Below, one piece after another: positions 57,670 through 64,000 of a stretch of DNA of 64,000 bases. Each line of letters begins with the position of its first letter. The stretch's first letter is position 1. This DNA comes from Planctomycetota bacterium (lineage in GTDB: Bacteria; Planctomycetota; PUPC01; DSUN01). The stretch is taken from contig DAOOIT010000025.1 in NCBI GenBank assembly GCA_035384565.1, positions 15,894 to 79,893 of the forward strand. The letters are read 5' to 3'. Both the position numbers and the translations under genes were made by a program. The notes beneath the pieces are model-generated. The model saw only the letters and a program-made list of their open reading frames with translations. It did no database searches and was not told the origin of the DNA.

Positions 57670-60600
57670 TCACCGGCTCGTGGCCGGGGCGAGGTAGTAC
57701 ACCTCGGCCTTCTGCGGGGCGAGGACTCGGCGGAACTTGCGGAGCATGGCGGGACTGAGTTGGTCCTTGCCGCCGAGCGTGACGCGGTGCCACGCGGCGT
57801 CGTCGCGCATCATCAGGGTATAGCCGCCGTCGGGCACGGCGACCGAGAGGTCCACCGTCGCGGGCGTCTCCTCCCAGTTGATCAGGAACAGGAAGCGCTC
57901 CCAGTCGCCCTTGGCGAGGAGCGCGGCGTCCACCCGCTTGCCGTAGCGGTGGAGCTTGAAGGCGGCTTTCTCTCCAAGCGTGGTGTCAATGAGGGCGAGG
58001 AGCTTGCTCATGAAGGTGTCGTCGCCGGCGACCTCGAGGATGTCGTCGGGGATGACCACGGCCTGACCGCTGTCGGCGATGTCCTTGAGGGCGGGGACGG
58101 TTCTTGGCACGCCCCATTCATCGGTTTCGCCGAGGGTGCGGAAGAGCACGACCCTCGTGCCATTGCCCGCCGCCTCGCGCACCTTGGCGGCCGCCGTGTC
58201 GCTGAGCGAGTAGGCGAAGGGGAGGATGAGCAGCTTGTAGCCGTGGAGTCGCTCGAGGTGGGCGGGGTTGTCGGCGAAGTACCAGTCGTAGGTGTAGCCG
58301 TTGCGGAGGAGAAGGCGGTCGTTCACCCACTCGTCGGCGAACCAGCCGCGCATGGCCTCGATAGCCCTGTCGGCTTCGGGCCACGGCAGCTTGCCGTAGA
58401 AGCTCCGCACCTGCCACCAGTCCCAGCTCGCACGCGACGAGAGGACAGCGATGTCGCGTGGCGGGCGCGCGTCCAGGACGCCCAGAGCCTCCAGATCGGT
58501 CGCCATCGCGTAGCCCTTCTGCACGGACTTCCAGTGTCCGCTTTCTTTGAGCTGGAAGAAGCGCCAATAGTTGCAGCTCGCGCCGCCGTACATGAGCATC
58601 CAGAGCGGGCGGGCGGTGAGCAGGAGGGCCGGCTCCTCGGCCTTCTGCCAGCCCCAGAAGAACTGCGAGGTCCGCCGCCAGCCGTTCGCCGCGGCGAGCA
58701 GGCGAATGCCCCAGGGGTCCATGTAGTCGCTGCCGATCTCGTCAATGCCGCTCCTCGCGCCGATGAGGTCGAAGGGCACGCCTTCGCCGTAGAGGTTCGA
58801 GCGCTGGACGGGTTGCATGAAGACGGTGGTAGTGTAGAGGCCCGGATGGCGCTTCTTCAGCTCGGTATTCCAGAAGGTGAAGAGGCCGGTCAGCCCCTCC
58901 TCGGTGTGGGCGACCCATTGGCGGTATTCGAGGGTGTCGGCCTCCTTGGCGGGCACGGGGTGGCCGAAGCGCTTCTCATAGTCGCGCCGCTGCGCGTCGT
59001 CGGCGGGCAGGGTCTCCAGGAAGTGGCCGCGGTAGTAGAACTCATCGGAGCCGAGGCATACGCCGTCGGCGCCCGCGGCCACCTGCTCCTCATAGATGGT
59101 GAGCCAGTTGTCGCGAACGTGCCCGCCGTAGAGGATGCTGGGGAACTGCCGCATGCCCGGATAGCGGCTGGTCTCTTCGCAGGGGTAGTGCCACTTGATC
59201 GGCTCGAAGGGGGTGAAGTTGTGGAGCGTCTGCGTCACCACCTTGAAGCCCTCGTCGTGCAGGGCATCAATGAGGCACTTCAGGATGTTGTCCTCCGTGC
59301 CGTTGCACACCTTGCTGGGCCAGGGCATGAGATCCCAGCAGCTCGAGTTCGTGAGATCAATGAACACCGTGTCCACGCCCATTTCCTTGCAGACTTGGGC
59401 GGATTCCTGGAAGCCCTTGTTCTCCTTCACCTTCTCCTTTGTCCAGGTGCCCTTGGGCGTCTTCTTATCGTAGTGGATGCCCCACATCCACAGGTCGGCG
59501 CAGACGAGCTTGCGGAACCTGCTGGCCTTTGGCCGCTCCAGCGTCAGCTCGGCCGGCTTGGCCTCGATGGCCGGCACCCCGCCCGCAAGGGGGAACTGGT
59601 ATTGGTTCACCGCCCAGGCCTTGAGTTCCGCGTCGGGAATGGCATCGGGCGGGACGTGGACCTCGATTTCGGTGACGAAGGGATGGCACTGGCGGAAGCC
59701 CCAGAGCGGCTCGGTGCCTGCAATGGCTTGGAGGCGGAGAGCCTTGAGCGCTCCGCCCGGCAGGGTGTGGGTCTTCCAGCCGGTCAGCCCCTGAAGGCCC
59801 GAGGTGCGGAGGAGCGGCGCCTCGAACACGCCATCGCCGTCCGCGTCGCCGCGAATCGAGTAGGAATCCGCGAGGCCGTTCAGATGCAGCCGCAACTTGC
59901 GGATGGGCAACGGCTTAGGCAGGAGGATGTTGTAGACGATACCGCGGTCGGCGCCTGGGTACGGCTCGGGCGCCGTCTTGGTGTCGCCATCGGTCAGCAG
60001 ACGGTTGTCAAAGGACGGCGGTTCGGAGCGGATGCGCGCGTAGGGGGCGATGTTCCTGAGGGCGTCGGTGATGCTCAGCTCCAGCCGGGCCGGCTCGTCG
60101 GTCTGCGATAGCGTGTCGAGTTCCCCGCGGCTGCCCGTGACGAATGACGCGTTGTCCAGGAAGCATCGGCCCCAGTTGTTCAGGCGGTCGAGCGCTGCCG
60201 CGGTGTTGCCCAGCTTCACCAGCGCCCCGTTCGCCCCCGGGGGCACCTCGCTGAGCGTCTCGTAGAGCGTGTAGCCCAGCTCCAGAGCGAAATCCTTCTT
60301 CACCTCCTCGGGCGCCTGCTGCTTGCCGAAGCCCATGTCAATCGTCTGCTCGCGGAGCGGCTGGCCGTCCTTGAGGAACACGATGGTGAGGGAAACGAGC
60401 CCGCGGCCCTTGGCGTGGACGGCCAGGCGGCAATAAGCGGCGTCGCGCGGCAGCTTCACCTTCTGAGCGATGTGCTGGGGCCGCAGGAAATTCCACTCCT
60501 CGGTCTCCAGGCACACGGCGCGGCGGCCGTCCTGCGCATCGTCCACGAGCGCGAACGGCCCGCTGAGCTTCTCGTCAAACACCCGATGCCAGCCGTCTGG

Positions 60601-60717
60601 CAAGCCGTCGCGGTTCCGGTCCCGCTCGAAACTCGGATTCTCGAGCAGATTGCGCGCAAAGGCCGGCGCAGGGCCAAGGAGGGCGATGAGCACCACAAGG
60701 ACCTGTCTCCGGATCAT
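57670..60717 (-). CDS. Large secreted TIM-barrel-like protein with N-terminal carbohydrate-binding domain
   Basis: 1015 residues. Signal peptide (QVLVVLIALLGPAPAFA). Residues 20-195 begin NLLENPSFERDRNRDGLPDGWHRVF, a CBM4/9-like jelly roll. A discoidin-like part follows (about 215-365, IRKLRLHLNG and FVTEIEVHVP). The central 400 residues read as an (alpha/beta)8 barrel: LVCADLWMWGIHYDKK, GVDTVFIDLTNSSCWDLMPWP, DGVCLGSDEFYYRGHF (Asp-Glu at a strand end). After about 790 there is a GH42-like domain (YKLLILPFAYSLSDTAAAKVREAAGNGTRVVLFRTLGE). I cannot place it in a GH family. Convergent with the GH116 gene. Confidence 0.7.
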   Translation of the reverse strand: MIRRQVLVVLIALLGPAPAFARNLLENPSFERDRNRDGLPDGWHRVFDEKLSGPFALVDDAQDGRRAVCLETEEWNFLRPQHIAQKVKLPRDAAYCRLAVHAKGRGLVSLTIVFLKDGQPLREQTIDMGFGKQQAPEEVKKDFALELGYTLYETLSEVPPGANGALVKLGNTAAALDRLNNWGRCFLDNASFVTGSRGELDTLSQTDEPARLELSITDALRNIAPYARIRSEPPSFDNRLLTDGDTKTAPEPYPGADRGIVYNILLPKPLPIRKLRLHLNGLADSYSIRGDADGDGVFEAPLLRTSGLQGLTGWKTHTLPGGALKALRLQAIAGTEPLWGFRQCHPFVTEIEVHVPPDAIPDAELKAWAVNQYQFPLAGGVPAIEAKPAELTLERPKASRFRKLVCADLWMWGIHYDKKTPKGTWTKEKVKENKGFQESAQVCKEMGVDTVFIDLTNSSCWDLMPWPSKVCNGTEDNILKCLIDALHDEGFKVVTQTLHNFTPFEPIKWHYPCEETSRYPGMRQFPSILYGGHVRDNWLTIYEEQVAAGADGVCLGSDEFYYRGHFLETLPADDAQRRDYEKRFGHPVPAKEADTLEYRQWVAHTEEGLTGLFTFWNTELKKRHPGLYTTTVFMQPVQRSNLYGEGVPFDLIGARSGIDEIGSDYMDPWGIRLLAAANGWRRTSQFFWGWQKAEEPALLLTARPLWMLMYGGASCNYWRFFQLKESGHWKSVQKGYAMATDLEALGVLDARPPRDIAVLSSRASWDWWQVRSFYGKLPWPEADRAIEAMRGWFADEWVNDRLLLRNGYTYDWYFADNPAHLERLHGYKLLILPFAYSLSDTAAAKVREAAGNGTRVVLFRTLGETDEWGVPRTVPALKDIADSGQAVVIPDDILEVAGDDTFMSKLLALIDTTLGEKAAFKLHRYGKRVDAALLAKGDWERFLFLINWEETPATVDLSVAVPDGGYTLMMRDDAAWHRVTLGGKDQLSPAMLRKFRRVLAPQKAEVYYLAPATSR

Positions 60718-60848
60718 GGGCGGCTCTCCTTCGCATCATGTCCCACCGGCCGCTGGCGATGCGTGAACGCCGAGCAGCCCGCTCCACGGCGGGAACATAC
60801 CACGAAGGCCCGACTGACGCAACGCCCTGGGCGGCAGCGCCCGCCTCG

Positions 60849-60877
60849 GTTGCCATCTGCGGGGCGGTGCGCTAGGA
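60849..60877 (+). promoter_or_regulatory. Sigma70-type promoter for the FAD oxidoreductase gene
   Basis: TTGCCA (60849-60854), 17-bp spacer, TAGGAT (60872-60877), 37 bp before the start codon. Confidence 0.55.
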
Positions 60878-60914
60878 TGACTGACCACACCGGGCGTGCA
60901 GGGGGGATGAACCT

Positions 60915-62297
60915 ATGGACCGAAGAACGTTCCTCCAGGCGGCTGCGGCGGGAGCCGCGGCGCTGGGCGCCACCGCACGATCATCCGCTCTCGGAGAGGA
61001 AATGGCCATGGCCTTCTATAGCGAGCCCGCTCGAAGCGTGCCGGTCGCCGAGCATGCCGACGTGCTGGTCGCCGGCGGCGGGCCGGCCGGCGTGGCCGCC
61101 GCTCTCGCCGCCGCACGACGGGGGGCAAGCGTGCGCCTCCTCGAGGCCCACGGCTGCCTCGGCGGCACGTGGACCGCCGGCCTCCTGAGCTGGATCCTCG
61201 ACTCGGGCAGCAAGCGGGGCATCATCCAGGAGATCATCGCCGAGCTGGAGAAACGCGGCGCCGTGGCGAAATACGGCGGCGACGTGGGCTACGACGTCGA
61301 GACGATGAAGCTCGTGCTCGACGAACTGTGCCTCGCCGCCGGCGTGCGCGTGCAGCTTCACACCCGCGTCGTCGCGGCCTTCGCGCCCGACCGTCGCCTC
61401 GCCCTCGCCGTCACGGAGTCCAAGAGCGGCCGTCAGGCCTGGGCCGCCGAGGCCTTCGTGGACGCCACAGGCGACGGCGACCTGGCGGCCCTCGCGGGCT
61501 GCGGCTTCGACTACGGCCGCGAGGGCACGGGCCAGGCGCAGCCGATGAGCCTGATCTGCCTCGTCGCCGGCCTCGCGCCCGACGCCGTGGCTCACTTCGT
61601 CCGCGGCCTCGCCGAGCCGAAGGGCGAGCGCAACCCCAAAGGCCGCCTCAAGGCCGAGATGGAGCGCGCGGGCGTGTCGCCCTCCTACGCCCAACCCACG
61701 CTCTTCTACATCCGCGATGGCCTGTTCTGCCTGATGGCCAACCACGAATACGGCGTCGCCGGCACCGACGCGGCCCAGGTCACCCAGGCCACCCTGCGCG
61801 GCCGGGCCGAGGTCCACAAGCTCGTCAACGCTCTCCGCAGCCTCGGCGGCATCTGGAAGGACCTGCGCATCGTCGCCACCGCCGAGCACATCGGGGTCCG
61901 CGAGGGCCGCCGCGTGCGCGGACTCTACCAGGTCACGGCCGACGACCTGGCCAACGGCGCCCGACACGACGACGCGGTGTGCCGCGTGAACTTCCCCGTG
62001 GACGTTCATTCGACCGACCCGACGCACGACAAGGGCATCACGCGCGAGCGGGTGCGGGCCAAGCCCTACGACATCCCCTACCGCGCGCTCGTGGCGAAGG
62101 ACGTGCGCGGGCTGTTGCTCGCGGGGCGCTGCATCAGTGGCGACTTCATCGCCCATTCGAGCTATCGCGTCACGGGCAACGCCGTGGCGATGGGCGAGGC
62201 GGCCGGCGCCGCCGCAGCCCTCGCCGCCAAATCCAGACGCCCGCCGCACGAGTTGCCGTGGGACGAGATTCAGAAGACCCTATCGCCTCCCGCGTGA
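60915..62297 (+). CDS. Tat-exported FAD-dependent oxidoreductase
   Basis: 460 residues. Short twin-arginine signal MDRRTFLQAAAAGAAALGATARSSAL. Then HADVLVAGGGPAGVAAALAAARRGASVRLLEAHGCLGG, the FAD Rossmann motif and GCLGG loop. ATGDGDLAALAGCGFDYG and LLLAGRCISGDFIAHSSYRVTGNAVAMGEAAGAAAAL (second FAD motif) follow. This is the FAD_oxidored (PF12831) group, common in planctomycetes near glycan genes. It probably oxidises or epimerises a sugar or sugar acid; substrate unknown. The next gene starts 29 bp later. Confidence 0.9.
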   Translation: MDRRTFLQAAAAGAAALGATARSSALGEEMAMAFYSEPARSVPVAEHADVLVAGGGPAGVAAALAAARRGASVRLLEAHGCLGGTWTAGLLSWILDSGSKRGIIQEIIAELEKRGAVAKYGGDVGYDVETMKLVLDELCLAAGVRVQLHTRVVAAFAPDRRLALAVTESKSGRQAWAAEAFVDATGDGDLAALAGCGFDYGREGTGQAQPMSLICLVAGLAPDAVAHFVRGLAEPKGERNPKGRLKAEMERAGVSPSYAQPTLFYIRDGLFCLMANHEYGVAGTDAAQVTQATLRGRAEVHKLVNALRSLGGIWKDLRIVATAEHIGVREGRRVRGLYQVTADDLANGARHDDAVCRVNFPVDVHSTDPTHDKGITRERVRAKPYDIPYRALVAKDVRGLLLAGRCISGDFIAHSSYRVTGNAVAMGEAAGAAAALAAKSRRPPHELPWDEIQKTLSPPA

Positions 62298-62326
62298 GCG
62301 CAGAGGCCGGTGCGAAGGAGAATGCC

Positions 62327-63088
62327 ATGGACGACCTCCGTGCGGGCAGGAACTTCATCCCCACCCCCGTCCACACCGACGAGGACGACCAGCGCCTCCT
62401 CGCCCTCTTCGCCGGCCTGCGCGTGGCCGACGTGTGCGACGGGATGGACAAGGCGGGCCTCCAGGACCTCGGCCTCGTGTCGCCCGACATTCGCCCTCTC
62501 TGGCGCGACACCGTGCACTTCAAGCACCGCATCGCCGGCATCGCCGTCACCGCGCGCTACGTGCCCACCAACAAGCCGCCCCTCGGCCGCCTCGAGCCGC
62601 AGGCGTTCGACCGCGCCGCGGGCGACTGGTATGGGAAGCTTTCGCCCGAGCCGTTCGTGCCGCTCCTGCGCAAAGGCACTGTGCTCGTCATCGAGGGCAC
62701 CGAGGGCGCCGAGGCCGGCAGCATCGGCTCCAACAACATCCTGGGCTGGGCCGCCAAGGGCTGCGTGGGCGTGGTCACCAACGCCACGGCGCGCGACACC
62801 GACGAGATCGCCGCCGAGGGCGTGCCGCTCTACTTCCGGCACCCGGGCCGCGGCATCCGCCCTGGACGCAATGAGATCGAGTCCGTCAACCGCCCCGTCG
62901 TCATCGGCGGCGTCACCGTGATCCCCGGCGACGTCGTCGTGGCGGACGGCGACGGTGTGATCGTCGTGCCGCGCCGGGTAGCCGAGGAGGTGGCCCAGTA
63001 TGCCCGCGGCGTGCTGGACGGCGACAAGGCCGGCCGCCGCAAGCTCTACGAGCACCTCGGTCTGCCGGCGGATGAGAGCGTGAGGTGA
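62327..63088 (+). CDS. RraA-family protein (HMG aldolase / demethylmenaquinone methyltransferase-like fold)
   Basis: 253 residues from ATG 62327 with AAGGAG six bases upstream. LRVADVCDGMDKAGLQD near residue 35 is the RraA opening (V-DA-x-x-G). GSIGSNNILGWAAKGCVGVVTNATARDTDEIAAEGVPLYFRH follows the G-x-x-A...GA-G-V-V-DG-RD pattern, with Asn-Ala where Asp-Gly is common. VNRPVVIGGVTVIPGDVVVADGDGVIVVPR is the family end. Members act as aldolases/decarboxylases for oxo-acids or regulate RNase E. Next to an FAD oxidoreductase, an aldolase or lyase role in sugar-acid breakdown is likelier. Confidence 0.85.
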   Translation: MDDLRAGRNFIPTPVHTDEDDQRLLALFAGLRVADVCDGMDKAGLQDLGLVSPDIRPLWRDTVHFKHRIAGIAVTARYVPTNKPPLGRLEPQAFDRAAGDWYGKLSPEPFVPLLRKGTVLVIEGTEGAEAGSIGSNNILGWAAKGCVGVVTNATARDTDEIAAEGVPLYFRHPGRGIRPGRNEIESVNRPVVIGGVTVIPGDVVVADGDGVIVVPRRVAEEVAQYARGVLDGDKAGRRKLYEHLGLPADESVR

Positions 63089-63134
63089 GACGCCGCAGGC
63101 GACGCGGTGCCCGTCGCGCTTCCGATCCGAGTGG

Positions 63135-63163
63135 TTGCCCTTCAGCCCTCTTGGGGCTATGAT
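63135..63163 (+). promoter_or_regulatory. Sigma70-type promoter for the DUF296 gene
   Basis: TTGCCC (63135-63140), 17-bp spacer, TATGAT (63158-63163). Confidence 0.5.
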
Positions 63164-63260
63164 GAGGGTTGCCGCCGGCGGTCTGGCGCAATGAGCAAGA
63201 TGCCGCCGGCGGCCAGAGGCGAAGGGACAATCGAGCGACCGAGTCAGGAGGCCCAGACCG

Positions 63261-63707
63261 GTGAGAGCGGCTGAGGGCGCGATCGGACGGGTGTTTGTGA
63301 TTCGCCTTGAGGACGGCGATGTGGTGCCCGAGTGCATCGAACGCTTCGCTGAGGCGAAAGGGATCAGGGTCGGCCACGTGGTCCTCATCGGCGGGCTTGG
63401 CGGCGGGCAGGTGGTCGTGGGGCCGCGGCGGTCCGATGCGACGCCGCCCGAGCCGATGCTGCTGCCGGTGGACGGGGCGCACGAGGTCGCGGCCGTCGGC
63501 GTCCTGGCGCCGAACGAGATGGGGAGACCGGTCCTGCACATACACGGCGCGCTGGGGCGGTCGGGGGTGACCCTTACCGGCTGCCTCCGCCCGGGCGTGA
63601 CGACTTGGCTGGTCGGCGAGGCGATTCTCTATGAGATTCTGGGCACGGCCGCGGCGCGCGTGAGGGACGCGGCGAGCGGCTTCGCGCTGCTGGAGCCCGG
63701 CGATTGA
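63261..63707 (+). CDS. DUF296 (PPC domain) protein
   Basis: 148 residues from GTG 63261 with AGGAGG nine bases upstream. RVFVIRLEDGDVVPECIERFAEAKGIRVGHVVLIGGLGGGQVVVG at the start and PVLHIHGALGRSGVTLTGCLRPG with the HxH pair are the PPC/DUF296 signatures. This domain is fused to AT-hooks in plants; bacterial forms are single-domain trimers of unknown function, some of which bind a metal through the His residues. No fusion is seen here. Confidence 0.85.
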   Translation: MRAAEGAIGRVFVIRLEDGDVVPECIERFAEAKGIRVGHVVLIGGLGGGQVVVGPRRSDATPPEPMLLPVDGAHEVAAVGVLAPNEMGRPVLHIHGALGRSGVTLTGCLRPGVTTWLVGEAILYEILGTAAARVRDAASGFALLEPGD

Positions 63708-64000
63708 GGGAGGGCCCAAAATCGCGTAGGACGCGTCCGGCGCGCGCCGAAGAGTGCGGCGGCCGATTTTCATAAGCAATTCACAACACTACACTTGAGG
63801 CGCAGAGGCCAAGCTCCGACAGGCCCATAGGTATCAGGGGTCAATGAGGCCCGAGAAGTCGCGTCAGAAGGCCGTTTACGGCGTTTCTTAATGGAAGATG
63901 CTAACTAATTGCAGCGTATATACTTGGAACGAGAATAGACTCTACGACTCATCAGGGTTTGGCGATCCTCAATGTAGCCGCCAGTAAGGAGCGTGGGAGC
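63708..64000. other. Lower-GC intergenic stretch at the right edge
   Basis: No gene seen. The last 200 bp are visibly more AT-rich than the rest of the window. The final 51 bp (63948-63998) match the dispersed repeat at 10144-10193. Confidence 0.6.
63948..63998. repeat. Dispersed repeat shared with 10.1 kb
   Basis: Contains TTTGGCGATCCTCAATG and GGAGCGTGGGA. Aligns with 10144-10193 with one 1-nt gap. It may extend beyond the window. Confidence 0.7.

Noticed and set aside
1..64000. tRNA, rRNA and insertion-sequence genes
   Set aside because: The gene-free gaps were read for cloverleaf ends, conserved rRNA segments and transposase motifs. None was found; only small palindromic elements are present.

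Overview
This 64 kb window is GC-rich chromosomal DNA from what looks like an uncultured planctomycete-type (PVC superphylum) bacterium. That placement is an inference. It rests on gene families that are common in Planctomycetota: a DUF1080 protein, several Gfo/Idh/MocA oxidoreductases, Tat-exported sugar enzymes, a DUF5107-TPR protein, a MraZ-led division relic and a redoxin of planctomycetal type. No rRNA, tRNA, CRISPR array, complete transposon or prophage was seen.

Layout. 1-7 kb: housekeeping genes, namely a YacL-like PIN-TRAM protein, ispD, tatD, coaX and a shortened mnmE-like GTPase, followed by an anchored coiled-coil/TPR-like protein and an SDR. 7-10.6 kb: a large exported TPR protein and a palindrome-rich intergenic stretch. 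10.6-18 kb: a three-gene YqjD/YqjE-like membrane cassette, a DUF1080 protein, prfB with its programmed frameshift, glyA, a PQQ-type propeller and a glucuronokinase-like GHMP kinase. 17.8-24 kb: a large secreted glycosidase-like protein, an HExxH protein, an OYE-family flavoenzyme and a sugar nucleotidyltransferase. 24-28 kb: a reduced division cluster (mraZ, ftsL-like, divIC-like fused to peptidoglycan-binding repeats) with a clear MraZ operator, and a HEAT-repeat lipoprotein. 28-35 kb: small membrane proteins, oxidoreductases, a Xer recombinase, a UroD-like protein and an epimerase.

35-41 kb is the replication-origin region, transcribed leftward: dnaA, an AT-richer gap with DnaA boxes and nested inverted repeats (probable oriC), dnaN, a DUF721/DciA-like gene and gyrB. 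41-46 kb: a polytopic membrane protein, an amidohydrolase, and a dGTPase plus nucleoside 2-deoxyribosyltransferase pair of visibly lower GC. 46-64 kb is a carbohydrate-use region: Tat-exported oxidoreductases, a fucose-isomerase-like protein, a CBM9-like protein, a DUF5107-TPR protein, a GH116-type enzyme, a TIM-barrel-like secreted protein, an RraA-family protein and a DUF296 protein.

Three things stand out. First, a thioredoxin-fold gene at 49679-50251 has an in-frame TGA exactly where its CxxC motif should have the second cysteine, with a hairpin just downstream; this is a strong candidate selenoprotein (CxxU). Second, the DUF5107-TPR gene carries two copies of a 55-bp palindromic element inserted inside the reading frame and translated in the same frame. 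Third, the window is littered with several families of intergenic palindromes, including a three-unit tandem array with a compensatory arm change, terminator-like hairpins with arms up to 18 bp, and a roughly 50-bp repeat shared by position 10.1 kb and the right end.
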